DNA of 64,000 bases from Pedobacter polysacchareus (GCF_019802255.1 NZ_JAHYSS010000002.1:62001-126000); one strand, 5' to 3'. Counted from the stretch's first letter, positions 44,869-53,344 are shown. The notes: generated by a model not told the origin, from the letters alone. Made by a program: numbers and translations.

Positions 44869-45612
44869 TTAACTGATGGCCAGGAGCCGCTGATAGTAGC
44901 GATAGTAGATTTCCTGATATTTCTTGACGCGCTGTTCATGATCCCTGATGATAAATAGCCAGAGGTGCAGCTCTTGTATCTGGTCTATAAACTGCACTTG
45001 CAGCATTCTAAGGGCATTGTTGCTGGGCAGCTCCTTACTGATATTTAAAACCTTATAAAAAAAGCCCATCGCTTGATTTTCTACCACCCGTTTGAGTCCC
45101 ACATTGGCATGGACAATCGGCAGGGAAATCTGCGACATAAAATGCTGCAGGTATTCTTCCGGAGAACAGTTGTGAAGTTCACAAAGCAGGCAGAAATCCA
45201 TTTTAAGCTCCAAAGTCTTGCCATCCTCCATCACCAAAGTGGTTTGCTGAGTTCTGGAGCGTTCCATAATCCCATAGATTTTTCTTACTAAAGGCGCACA
45301 CATTTTCCTTTTTCTCGAAGGAGCTAAGTCAGGTGTCACCGAAATCTTAATGATTTCCCGAATGTACCTTAGGATCGGCTCCCGATGCTTTATAAAAGCA
45401 GAGCCACTTTCTCTATGGATGGAAATAGAATAATTTAAAAGCGTATTGGTTGCACATCGGTAAATGTCGTCAGACTTCTGGCTCAAGGAGTCATAAAACG
45501 AAACATGGTCTATGAAAAGTTGCAATACCTCTGGAATAGGTAATTGATAGGTTGCACAGGCAATCTTAAAATCCAGTGGAATAGTGGGGAAAGTTGGTGT
45601 CTTGGTTTTCAT
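44869..45612 (-). CDS. Protein with two copies of a repeated unknown domain
   Basis: A 247-residue cytoplasmic protein, predicted mostly helical. Two related segments are visible: LDFKIACATYQLPIPEVLQLFIDHVSF at about 13-39 and MDFCLLCELHNCSPEEYLQHFMSQISL at about 143-169. Both share the pattern F-x-x-x-C-x-x-x-x-x-x-P-E-x-x-L-Q-x-F-x-x-x-x-S. A third copy forms the next gene. The spacing of about 130 residues suggests a duplicated domain of roughly 110-120 residues. I do not recognise the family; a nucleic-acid or protein-binding regulator is only a guess. The neighbouring XRE gene supports a regulatory role. Confidence 0.65.
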   Translation of the reverse strand: MKTKTPTFPTIPLDFKIACATYQLPIPEVLQLFIDHVSFYDSLSQKSDDIYRCATNTLLNYSISIHRESGSAFIKHREPILRYIREIIKISVTPDLAPSRKRKMCAPLVRKIYGIMERSRTQQTTLVMEDGKTLELKMDFCLLCELHNCSPEEYLQHFMSQISLPIVHANVGLKRVVENQAMGFFYKVLNISKELPSNNALRMLQVQFIDQIQELHLWLFIIRDHEQRVKKYQEIYYRYYQRLLAIS

Positions 45613-45680
45613 GGTTTGAATTGTTCTAAGTCATCACGTTTTTTATTCCGGTCATTCCTGTGTCCTACAGGATGCCCACA

Positions 45681-46343
45681 TTATTCAAATACTTTTTCAT
45701 ACATACAGCCATTGTCTTTAGACTTGATTCTTTTCAGTTTTGGGAAATCATTCTTTTTTGTCAAGTTGAGCAAGGCAGCCTGGAGGTGTCTCGGTGAAAG
45801 GGACGCTGATGTCCTGCTTCGGCATTTCTGGTAGATTTGAAGCGGAGACTGGGGGATGTAAAACAGTTTGCCTTCAAAAAGTACATGGAGAATGGCTATC
45901 GCCTGAGCTTCAATGGAGAGCTCAGTGACTTTATGGGCATTGCCCTTTGTATTATTCTCTATAAGGTGAAAAATTGACGTTTCCTGGCCATCTTTTTCCA
46001 GCCTGATCATCATGAATTCTATTTTTGCCAGACCACTGATCTTTATCAGCTGATATTCGCACTTACTGCTCCCGTTCTCAATACTTGGGATCAAACCCCT
46101 TAAAGATGGCTCTTCCACCGTGTGCTGGAAACAATGCATGTCCTCATAAGTAAAACCAATGCTGTTGAGCTCTTCTTTTTGTTTCATATAATCATTGGTA
46201 TAACCCATTAAAAAAGAAACTTCTGAAGTGCTGTAACCCTTGGCTATTCTTTTAATCATGAAGCTGTATAACATTCCCACATTTACCGGGGAAAGCATCG
46301 CTTTATAAATTAAGGGTAACGAAGAATTGTGCTTATTTTTCAT
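45681..46343 (-). CDS. Protein of unknown function
   Basis: A 220-residue cytoplasmic protein, unrecognised. It starts MKNKHNSSLPLIYKAMLSPVNVGMLYSFMIKRIAKGYST. The motif KGYSTSEVSFLMGYTNDYMKQKE resembles a helix-turn-helix (TSEVSFLMGY) in an N-terminal position. The C-terminal part is Leu- and Ser-rich (RTSASLSPRHLQAALLNLTKK). It is the first gene of a three-gene minus-strand operon, followed by the duplicated-domain proteins with a 68-base gap. It is divergent from a small XRE regulator across a 144-base region with inverted repeats. Confidence 0.6.
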   Translation of the reverse strand: MKNKHNSSLPLIYKAMLSPVNVGMLYSFMIKRIAKGYSTSEVSFLMGYTNDYMKQKEELNSIGFTYEDMHCFQHTVEEPSLRGLIPSIENGSSKCEYQLIKISGLAKIEFMMIRLEKDGQETSIFHLIENNTKGNAHKVTELSIEAQAIAILHVLFEGKLFYIPQSPLQIYQKCRSRTSASLSPRHLQAALLNLTKKNDFPKLKRIKSKDNGCMYEKVFE

Positions 46344-46370
46344 ACTATAATCCTGTAAATTCTATTATAT

Positions 46371-46461
46371 GTATAGATAATCAATACAAACGTATGTATA
46401 ATATGTCTATTTAACCAAGTTGTGTATAGTTTATCTTTCTCATTTATATATTTATCTATAC
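46371..46461. promoter_or_regulatory. Divergent promoter region with candidate operator repeats
   Basis: GTATAGATAA at 46371-46380 and its exact reverse complement TTATCTATAC at 46452-46461 flank an imperfect copy GTATAGTTTATC (46424-46435). The region separates the XRE gene and the three-gene minus-strand operon, so a common operator is plausible. Confidence 0.5.
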
Positions 46462-46487
46462 TTATTATTAGAAAAACCATATTTATC

Positions 46488-46709
46488 ATGACAAAATTAG
46501 GAGAGTATCTTGCGAAAAGATCTGTGAATAAATCGCAGGTAGCCAAAAGAACAGGTCTAACAAAAGCAAGAATGAACGAGCTTACTTTAACGGATACGGC
46601 CAAGTTGAGAGCAGAAGAACTTTACCTCATCGCATTGGCCATCAAGGTAAACCCTTGTGAGATGCTCAGCGATCTATGTGAGGGGGTAGCCTTGGTCTCG
46701 GAAAGTTAA
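46488..46709 (+). CDS. Small XRE-family helix-turn-helix regulator
   Basis: A 73-residue protein consisting almost only of an HTH_XRE domain (LGEYLAKRSVNKSQVAKRTGLTKARMNEL...). I place the start at the ATG at 46488-46490, since the earlier reading frame lies in the operator region and encodes no conserved sequence. It probably represses its own gene and the divergent operon. It is followed 15 bases later by the PAS sensor gene in the same direction, so the two may be co-transcribed. Confidence 0.85.
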   Translation: MTKLGEYLAKRSVNKSQVAKRTGLTKARMNELTLTDTAKLRAEELYLIALAIKVNPCEMLSDLCEGVALVSES

Positions 46710-46724
46710 ATTATCTTTAAGCTT

Positions 46725-47909
46725 ATGCGCAGAAAACCGGCTTTCATCACACTCGTATATCTTGCCCTTGGAGCTTTATGGCTAATTTTGGGCAGTGAGT
46801 GGATTCGCTACCTGGATCAAAGTATGCCGGAAAGAGATATGCGCTTTCTGTATGGCTATAAAAACCTCATTTTTCTATTTATTTCCGGACTCATTTTATT
46901 TGTGCTGATAGAAATGTATCGGAGGAGTATCTCCAGAATGGAAAATAACTATAAACAGCTTTTTGAGGGTTCTATTGCCATCATCTATGTTTTTGACCGC
47001 GAGAGTTTCCGATTATTGGAGGTAAATGAACGGATGGTAGAACAATACGGTTATACCAAACCAGAATTGTTAAACATGACAGTAATGGATCTGAGGCCGG
47101 AAACGGAGTTTAGTAAACTGACCGAATACCTTAAGTCTCCACATAAGGAGGGGCGTGCAACAGAGGTCTGGCTTCACAAAACAAAAGGTGGAAAAATCTT
47201 TCATGCACTCATTTCTCACCATAGAACTATCTACAAAGGTCAGGAGGCTTACACAGTGATTGCGATTGATATTGAAGTTTACGTGAAAGCAGAAGAGCGG
47301 ATCAAAGAACTGTTAAAGGTATATGAAACGGTTACGAGTGTAACGAATGATGTCATCTGGGAGTATAACCCCGGAACAAATGAACTCAAATGGCAAAATG
47401 GTTTCTCGGAAATTTTTGGCTATACTGAAGACTTAAGGGAAAATACCAAAGAATGGATCCTGAGTAAGGTGCACCCGGAAGACCAGGAGTATATGGAACA
47501 AAGCATGGCCGAAAGCCTGGAGCAACTGAGTAATTCCTGGCGTTGCGAATACCGCTTGCAATGTGCGGATGGCAATTATAAATATGTCTCAAACCAGGCC
47601 TTTATCCTGCTGGATGCCCATGGACAGGCAGAAAAAATGGTAGGCGCCTTGAGAGATATTACGATCCGCAAGAATTATGAACATCGTCTGTTGCGTAAAA
47701 ATGAAATACTTAAAAACATTGCCTGGGAGAATTCTCATAAGTTCCGCAAACCAGTCAGTAACATTATAGGAATTCTGAACCTGATGAAAATCGAAGAAAA
47801 AGGTACGGATGCGACCTGGTTAACCATGCTGGAACGTTCCGCATTGGAATTGGATGAAATGATCGGTCAAATCAATGAGCGCACCAATGTCATTGGAGAG
47901 GACGATTAG
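46725..47909 (+). CDS. Membrane PAS-PAS sensor protein with a degenerate kinase end
   Basis: A 394-residue protein. Two membrane helices (about 7-25 and 47-65) flank a short periplasmic loop. Two PAS domains follow (about 78-190 and 207-318), the second with a PAC motif. The C-terminus (about 325-385) resembles the HisKA dimerisation domain: ENSHKFRKPVSNIIGILNLMK contains the His of the H-box. No HATPase domain follows; the frame ends after about 40 more residues. So it cannot autophosphorylate alone, unless it works with another kinase. A receiver-only protein is encoded 106 bases downstream. Confidence 0.8.
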   Translation: MRRKPAFITLVYLALGALWLILGSEWIRYLDQSMPERDMRFLYGYKNLIFLFISGLILFVLIEMYRRSISRMENNYKQLFEGSIAIIYVFDRESFRLLEVNERMVEQYGYTKPELLNMTVMDLRPETEFSKLTEYLKSPHKEGRATEVWLHKTKGGKIFHALISHHRTIYKGQEAYTVIAIDIEVYVKAEERIKELLKVYETVTSVTNDVIWEYNPGTNELKWQNGFSEIFGYTEDLRENTKEWILSKVHPEDQEYMEQSMAESLEQLSNSWRCEYRLQCADGNYKYVSNQAFILLDAHGQAEKMVGALRDITIRKNYEHRLLRKNEILKNIAWENSHKFRKPVSNIIGILNLMKIEEKGTDATWLTMLERSALELDEMIGQINERTNVIGEDD

Positions 47910-48015
47910 TTTTTCCATTTTATATCATATTTATATCATCATTATCGCCGTTTTTTAATATGTGGCAAAATTGTTGCTAGTACTTCGCCGAAGTTCAATT
48001 TAAAAACAATTTAAT

Positions 48016-48378
48016 ATGATCAAAAGAATACATGTGCTTGAAGATGATGAAGATATCAGGTATATCATTGGCGTTTTACTTAAAGATGAAGGATATGAAT
48101 TGCAACTATCGTCTACTTTTTCAGAGCTAAAAGGGAAACTGAAAGATTCAGTACCTGATTTATTCATTTTGGATGTGATGCTGCCTGATGGAGATGGAGC
48201 CGAAATCTGTAAAGATTTAAAATCCGATATGTTTACCAAACACATTCCAATTATTGTCATGTCTGCAAACGATCAGAATAAAGAATTGAGTATCGCTGCT
48301 GGTGCTGATGATTATGTGAGCAAACCCTTTGATATTGACTACATCGTGAAAAGAATTAAAAAGTTATTGCTGGATTAA
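48016..48378 (+). CDS. Single-domain response regulator (receiver only)
   Basis: A 120-residue CheY-like protein without an output domain. The acidic pair D11/D12, the phosphorylation site Asp53 (ILDVMLPDGDG), and Lys103 (SKPFD) are intact. It lies 106 bases after the PAS sensor gene, and a terminator follows. The likely partner kinase is not evident; it may receive phosphate from an unlinked hybrid kinase. Output could be by protein interaction only. Confidence 0.93.
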   Translation: MIKRIHVLEDDEDIRYIIGVLLKDEGYELQLSSTFSELKGKLKDSVPDLFILDVMLPDGDGAEICKDLKSDMFTKHIPIIVMSANDQNKELSIAAGADDYVSKPFDIDYIVKRIKKLLLD

Positions 48379-48396
48379 TTCCCGGAATACTACATA

Positions 48397-48439
48397 TAAA
48401 AAAGGCCCTGGATATTTAAAATATTCAGGGCCTTTTTTT
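48397..48439 (+). terminator. Intrinsic terminator after the receiver gene
   Basis: AAAAAAAGGCCCTG pairs with CAGGGCCTTTTTTTT; a further A/T stem (GATAT/ATATT) extends the loop end. The T run has at least eight bases. Confidence 0.92.
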
Positions 48440-48838
48440 TAAGCAAAGCTCAGCAATATTGGTCAGGCCTTAAAATAGAAACAGGGATAAACCTTGGAGA
48501 GGTATCCCTGTTAATTGATAGTTGGCCCACCACAGACCAACCTAAACCAAACAAACTATGACTATAACGGATATAATTATGTGATAGTTTTAAGTATTTG
48601 AAATTAAACATTTCTATGACAATAGGTGGTAGTTCTCCTCCTAAGATCTTGAAGCTACGTCTATGAATAATCTTAAAGCGAAGCTCGCGTAATGATCACC
48701 ATTGATAGATTCTTTAGGTGCTAATAATGGGTATTTTTAATTCGGATGCGCTGAACTACAGTGATTTGCGTTAATCCTATGCCACAACACTTATTTTACA
48801 TCGATATATATTATATTTGGCCCAAATACGAGAATAAA
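48440..48838. other. Gene-free region with a strong hairpin
   Basis: About 400 bases without a supported gene. A perfect 9-base stem ACAGGGATA/TATCCCTGT at 48481-48511 with a 13-base loop has no T tract, so it is not a terminator. It could be part of a small RNA. A Bacteroidota -7 element (TATATTTG, 48812-48819) lies 20 bases before the cupin gene. Confidence 0.45.
48812..48819 (+). promoter_or_regulatory. Candidate -7 promoter element of the cupin gene
   Basis: TATATTTG matches TAnnTTTG exactly, 19 bases before the ATG at 48839. No TTG is found at the exact -33 position. Confidence 0.4.
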
Positions 48839-49336
48839 ATGTCAGATCAGAAAAAAGAAATATTTGATGGCGTAGCTCAACGCTTAAAAATTGAAGGATT
48901 TAATGTGGTCAATCGTGATGAAAGCCGCCCATGGGGAGGTTTTTTCGTAATTGATGAAGACCAGGCACAACAATTTGCCAATGTTTATTTCGATGGACTA
49001 AATGTTGATGAATTGAAAATATCAGGTAAACTGAGCCCTAAAATATTAATTGTTGCTCCAAACACACGCTTATCATGGCAATATCACCACCGCCGTGCCG
49101 AAATATGGAGAGTGGTAAATGGTACAGTAGGTGTTTGCACCAGCGATACAGACGAACAAGGTGAAGTAAAACAACTGACACCTGGTCAAACTATTAAGTT
49201 AAAACAAGGCGAAAGACACCGTTTAATTGGTTTGGACGACTGGGGAATTGTTTCCGAAATCTGGCAGCATACAGATCCAACTAATCCATCAGATGAAAGT
49301 GATATTGTAAGAGTACAAGACGATTTCGGAAGATAA
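48839..49336 (+). CDS. Cupin protein, mannose-6-phosphate isomerase type 2-like
   Basis: A 165-residue single-domain cupin. I place the start at ATG 48839 (MSDQKKEIFDGVAQRLK), preceded by a -7 element. Segments SRPWGGFFVI, SWQYHHRRAEIWRVVNGTVGV and LKQGERHRLIGL match the C-terminal cupin of the type 2 phosphomannose isomerase / GDP-mannose pyrophosphorylase fusion proteins, but the pyrophosphorylase half is missing. The metal-binding His pair and Glu (HHRRAE) and the later His (GERHRL) are present. So it may be a stand-alone phosphomannose isomerase or a sugar-phosphate binding protein. A terminator follows 19 bases after the stop. Confidence 0.75.
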   Translation: MSDQKKEIFDGVAQRLKIEGFNVVNRDESRPWGGFFVIDEDQAQQFANVYFDGLNVDELKISGKLSPKILIVAPNTRLSWQYHHRRAEIWRVVNGTVGVCTSDTDEQGEVKQLTPGQTIKLKQGERHRLIGLDDWGIVSEIWQHTDPTNPSDESDIVRVQDDFGR

Positions 49337-49355
49337 AACCGAATAGACCTGATTT

Positions 49356-49392
49356 AATCCCGTATAGGTAAAACTTTTACGGGATTTTTTTT
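49356..49392 (+). terminator. Intrinsic terminator after the cupin gene
   Basis: AATCCCGTA pairs with TACGGGATT around a loop of about 13 bases, followed by a run of T. It precedes the lipid-modification cluster. Confidence 0.88.
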
Positions 49393-49452
49393 GCTATTTT
49401 GCAAGCCAAACACCAGATCTGCCATAGGTCAATATTACGTATATACACAAAT

Positions 49453-50181
49453 ATGATTATTTTAGTTTTCTTCCTTTTACATTGGTTCCTCTCCTTATTT
49501 TCACAAACTTTCTTTTTACATCGTTATGCCTCGCATAAAATGTTTAAAATGAATGCTTTTTGGGAGAAGTTCTTCTATGCCATTACCTTCTTGTCGCAAG
49601 GCTCCTCTTTCCTCAATCCAAGAGCTTACGCCATCCTGCATCGGATGCACCACGCTTTTTCTGATACAGAGAAAGATCCGCACTCTCCACATTTTGTTAA
49701 AGATGTATGGGGAATGATGATCAAGACCAAAAATATTTACCTGAATTACTCCAAATTTAATGTGGAGCCAGAAGAGCAGTTTAGAGATAAATATCCTTCA
49801 TGGCCGATCATTGATAAAATTGGAGATTCCTGGATCACCAGATTGGTCTTTATAGGCTTCTATGTCTGGTTCTACGTAACTTTTGCAACTGCTTGGTGGA
49901 TGTTCCTTTTATTGCCGATCCATTTCTTAATGGGACCGATTCATGGTGCTATTGTCAACTGGTGTGGACATAAATATGGTTATTCGAATCACGATAATGA
50001 TGATCACAGCAAGAATTCCCTTCCTTTAGACTTCCTGATGCTGGGAGAATTGTTTCAAAATAACCACCATAAAAAACCAAATAATCCAAACTTCGCTTCG
50101 CGGTGGTTTGAATTTGATCCTACTTATCCATTGATGAAGGTGATGCACTGGATGCACATCATTCGAATAAGAAAAGTCTAA
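49453..50181 (+). CDS. Membrane fatty acid desaturase
   Basis: A 242-residue integral-membrane desaturase of the acyl-CoA/acyl-lipid type. Histidine boxes are HRYASH (23-28), HRMHH (63-67) and NNHHKKPN near the C-terminus. They bind the di-iron centre that uses O2 to insert a double bond. The four hydrophobic spans alternate around the boxes as in the family. I place the start at the ATG at 49453, where hydrophobic sequence begins directly. It is slightly shorter than typical desaturases. It opens a six-gene co-directional cluster; the next gene starts 11 bases later. The position of the double bond cannot be read from the sequence. Confidence 0.88.
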   Translation: MIILVFFLLHWFLSLFSQTFFLHRYASHKMFKMNAFWEKFFYAITFLSQGSSFLNPRAYAILHRMHHAFSDTEKDPHSPHFVKDVWGMMIKTKNIYLNYSKFNVEPEEQFRDKYPSWPIIDKIGDSWITRLVFIGFYVWFYVTFATAWWMFLLLPIHFLMGPIHGAIVNWCGHKYGYSNHDNDDHSKNSLPLDFLMLGELFQNNHHKKPNNPNFASRWFEFDPTYPLMKVMHWMHIIRIRKV

Positions 50182-50192
50182 AAACAACTAAT

Positions 50193-50993
50193 ATGGCAAC
50201 ACCCTATCTTATCTTAATTTGTTTAGTAGCGTGTTGCCTGGTCATGGCACTGGTTTGGTGCTGGGCCATTAAAATTAACAATGCCGGGGTAGTTGATGTC
50301 GTTTGGGCACTCAACTTTCCCCTGATTGCCATCCTCCTTTATTTCCTGGCTGAAGGATTTGAACTCAGAAAACAGCTGATCTGCAGCATGGTGGTCATCG
50401 CCGGACTTCGTCTCGGTGCGCACCTATGGCAAAGGGTCATCGGTCAGCTCCAAATCGAAGAAGGTCGTTATCAGCAGCTCCGTAAAGAATGGGCTCCCCA
50501 TGAAAATAAAAAGTTCTTCTGGTTTTTTCAGTTTCAGGCTTTATCCAATGTAATCCTTGCTATTCCTTTTTTTCTGATTGCCAGCAATAAGGATACGCAG
50601 ATCAATACCTCCGAATATTTCGGAATTGGCCTTTGGGTGATTGCCGTGCTCGGAGAAGCCATCGCGGATATGCAGCTGAGCCAGTTTAAAAAAGAGGCAT
50701 GCAATAAAGGCAAAGTTTGTCAGCTGGGGTTATGGAACTATTCCCGCCATCCCAATTATTTCTTCCAGCTGCTCCTATGGATTGCTTATTTTCTTTTTGC
50801 CCTGAATGCACCATGGGGATGGATCGCGATCAGCAGTCCGGTCATCATCGGTTACCTGCTGTTCAAAGTAACTGGCATTCCTGCCACAGAAGAACAGGCC
50901 ATCCGTTCCAAAGGCGAATTATACCGCCAATATCAGCAAAGTACCAGCGTATTTGTTCCCTGGTTTAAAAAGCAGATTTCTAGTCTAAAATAA
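50193..50993 (+). CDS. DUF1295 membrane protein (steroid 5-alpha-reductase-like fold)
   Basis: A 266-residue integral-membrane protein of the DUF1295 family, related to steroid 5-alpha reductases and isoprenylcysteine methyltransferases. About six hydrophobic helices are visible. The conserved C-terminal motif GLWNYSRHPNYFFQLLLW and the following ATEEQAIRSKGELYRQYQQ are diagnostic; the former binds the cofactor in reductases of this fold. A role as a double-bond reductase on an acyl or isoprenoid lipid is plausible but unproven. It sits in the lipid cluster, between the desaturase gene and the first methyltransferase gene. Confidence 0.85.
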   Translation: MATPYLILICLVACCLVMALVWCWAIKINNAGVVDVVWALNFPLIAILLYFLAEGFELRKQLICSMVVIAGLRLGAHLWQRVIGQLQIEEGRYQQLRKEWAPHENKKFFWFFQFQALSNVILAIPFFLIASNKDTQINTSEYFGIGLWVIAVLGEAIADMQLSQFKKEACNKGKVCQLGLWNYSRHPNYFFQLLLWIAYFLFALNAPWGWIAISSPVIIGYLLFKVTGIPATEEQAIRSKGELYRQYQQSTSVFVPWFKKQISSLK

Positions 50994-51056
50994 AAACCAT
51001 TGTCACTTAAATAACGTATAGTTAAAGTAATCAGCGATACTTTAACACAAAGATTC

Positions 51057-52088
51057 ATGTGGTACAATACTTTAATTGAACAGAACAAATTACCAGATTT
51101 TATATTACGCACTGGGATTCGCAGATTGCTGAAAAAGCGCCTCCAGGATGAAACAATAGGGGATGCAGAAGCTCAGCAGCATCGGCTGAATAAACTGATT
51201 GCAAAATTGAAAACCGAACCCATTGCCGTTCATACACAAGATGCCAATCAGCAGCATTATGAAGTGCCCACTGCTTTTTACCAATATTGTTTGGGGAAAC
51301 ATTTAAAATATTCGAGTGGGTACTGGAATCCAGGGGTAACCTCTTTGGATACTTCTGAGCAGGATATGCTCGAGCTCACTACCAAGCGTGCAGATCTGAA
51401 AGATGGTCAGGATATTCTCGAATTGGGCTGCGGATGGGGATCTCTTACCTTATTTATGGCTCAAAAGTACCCCGCCAGTCAAATCACGGCAGTCTCCAAT
51501 TCTGCAACTCAAAAGGCTTATATCGACCAGACCGCAAAAGAAAGAAAGCTGCATAACATTACGGTCATCACCGAGGACATCAATGTGTTTAAAAGCCCCA
51601 TTCAGTTTGATCGTATCCTTTCCGTAGAAATGTTCGAGCACATGCGCAATTATGAATTGCTGATGGGCAAAATTGCTTCGTTTATGAAAGATGATGGCCG
51701 ACTGTTTGTTCACATTTTCAGTCACCATACTCTAGCGTATAAATTCGAGGTGAAGGATGAAACTGATTGGATGAGCAAGTACTTTTTTACCGGGGGGATC
51801 ATGCCTTCCAATCACTTGCTGCTTTACTTTAATCAACACCTTACCGCAGCGAATCATTGGGTAGTAAACGGGACAAATTATGCAAAAACATCCGAAGCAT
51901 GGCTTAAAAATATGGATGCCCATAAAAAAGAAATTATGCCTATTTTAAGGGAAACATATGGCGCAGACCAGGCCTTGAAATGGTGGGTCTACTGGCGCTT
52001 GTTTTATTTGTCATGTGCAGAATTATTTGCCTATAACGAGGGCAATGAATGGATGGTTTGTCATTACCTGTTTAAAAAGAAAGCCTGA
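51057..52088 (+). CDS. CFA-like SAM-dependent fatty-acyl methyltransferase
   Basis: A 343-residue methyltransferase of the cyclopropane-fatty-acid synthase superfamily, in the subgroup with plant coclaurine N-methyltransferase-like proteins. SAM motif I is LELGCGWGSLTLFMA (121-135). The typical ILSVEMFEHMRNYELLM segment has the FEH residues that are catalytic in CFA synthases. WMSKYFFTGGIMPSNH is further family evidence. It lacks the long N-terminal domain of classic CFA synthase. It could methylate or cyclopropanate an unsaturated acyl chain. The stop codon overlaps the FAD oxidoreductase start (TGATG), so translation is coupled. Confidence 0.85.
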   Translation: MWYNTLIEQNKLPDFILRTGIRRLLKKRLQDETIGDAEAQQHRLNKLIAKLKTEPIAVHTQDANQQHYEVPTAFYQYCLGKHLKYSSGYWNPGVTSLDTSEQDMLELTTKRADLKDGQDILELGCGWGSLTLFMAQKYPASQITAVSNSATQKAYIDQTAKERKLHNITVITEDINVFKSPIQFDRILSVEMFEHMRNYELLMGKIASFMKDDGRLFVHIFSHHTLAYKFEVKDETDWMSKYFFTGGIMPSNHLLLYFNQHLTAANHWVVNGTNYAKTSEAWLKNMDAHKKEIMPILRETYGADQALKWWVYWRLFYLSCAELFAYNEGNEWMVCHYLFKKKA

Positions 52089-53332
52089 TGGAAAAAGTAG
52101 CAATTATAGGTACTGGTATTGCCGGAATGGGTTGCGGTCACCTGCTCCAATATAAATACCACCTTACTTTTTATGAAGAACAGGACTATATTGGTGGACA
52201 CACCAATACGATTACGCTCGAAGAACATGGGGAACCCGTTTATATAGATACCGGATTCATGGTATTCAATCAGCAGACTTATCCTCTGCTGTCCAGGTTA
52301 TTCGACAAAATACATGCGCCGGTAAAGACAACTGATATGTCTTTCAGCGTACAATACCTGCCCGATCACCTGGAATATAGCGGTTCAAGTCTGAACCATC
52401 TTTTCGCACAGCGAAGGAATTTATTCAACCCTGCCTTTTTAAAGATGCTGATGCAGATCAACCGCTTTAATAAAGAAAGCGTGGCTATTCTTGACCAGCC
52501 GAAGTATGAAAATTACTCCATAGGCAAGTACATCAGCGAATTTGGTTATAGTCAGGATATGCTCTGGAAATACCTGATTCCGATGAGCTCCGCAGTATGG
52601 TCTACACCAATGGAGCAAATTCTGGACTTTCCTGCCGTATCATTGATCAGGTTCTTTAAAAATCATGGTTTCCTCGGACTAGACACCCAGCATCAATGGT
52701 ATACGCTTCACAATGGCAGTCAATCTTACCGCGAATTATTGATCAAGCCTTTTAAAGATAGGATTCAGCTGCGGAAGAAAGTAGTGGAAGTATCAAGAAT
52801 GGCCGACGGAAAAGTCAGTGTACTTGCTGCGGATGGTAGTTCCGCCATATACGACCGCGTCATTCTAGCTTGCCATGCCGATCAGGCATATGAGATGGTA
52901 AAGGATAAAACCCCAGATGAACTGCGCCTGCTTTCTAAGTTTAGATACCAGCCCAATAAAGCAGTGCTGCATACTGATCGTAATTTAATGCCTAAAAAGA
53001 AACTGGCCTGGAGCAGCTGGAATTACCGGGTAGAAAAAGAAGGAGAAGCCTTGGTGCCCAGTACCATCTACTGGATGAACCGACTGCAGCAAGTGTCCAA
53101 TCATCAGGATTATTTTGTGTCCATCAATCCTTCCAGTTCAATTGATGCAAAAAAGATTATCCGTGAAATTGATTATGAACACCCCTTATTTGATGTTCCT
53201 GCAATGCAGGCGCAAAAGGAGCTGCCCATTCTCAACCAGCATGGCCCTCTTTATTATTGTGGAAGTTATTTTAAATATGGTTTTCATGAAGATGCCTATG
53301 CCAGCGCAGTTGCACTTTGTGAAAATTGGTAA
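52088..53332 (+). CDS. FAD-dependent oxidoreductase, flavin amine oxidase-like
   Basis: A 414-residue flavoprotein. The N-terminal dinucleotide-binding motif GTGIAGMG is at 8-15, followed by the acidic end of strand 2 (FYEEQDYIGGHTNTI), as in NAD(P)/FAD amine oxidases. The C-terminal GPLYYCGSYFKYGFHEDAYASAVALCENW closes the FAD site. Proteins of this exact group occur with DUF1365 and CFA-like genes in many bacteria. In the alphaproteobacterial furan fatty acid pathway I recall a comparable oxygen-inserting or oxidising flavoprotein (UfaO). The substrate is thus probably an acyl chain, not an amine. It overlaps the preceding gene by one base. Confidence 0.85.
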   Translation: MEKVAIIGTGIAGMGCGHLLQYKYHLTFYEEQDYIGGHTNTITLEEHGEPVYIDTGFMVFNQQTYPLLSRLFDKIHAPVKTTDMSFSVQYLPDHLEYSGSSLNHLFAQRRNLFNPAFLKMLMQINRFNKESVAILDQPKYENYSIGKYISEFGYSQDMLWKYLIPMSSAVWSTPMEQILDFPAVSLIRFFKNHGFLGLDTQHQWYTLHNGSQSYRELLIKPFKDRIQLRKKVVEVSRMADGKVSVLAADGSSAIYDRVILACHADQAYEMVKDKTPDELRLLSKFRYQPNKAVLHTDRNLMPKKKLAWSSWNYRVEKEGEALVPSTIYWMNRLQQVSNHQDYFVSINPSSSIDAKKIIREIDYEHPLFDVPAMQAQKELPILNQHGPLYYCGSYFKYGFHEDAYASAVALCENW

Positions 53333-53344
53333 TGATCATTGATA

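Noticed and set aside
44869..46343. Conjugative transposon regulator (RteC-like) for the unknown proteins
   Set aside because: The proteins do not show recognisable RteC motifs and no transfer genes are nearby.
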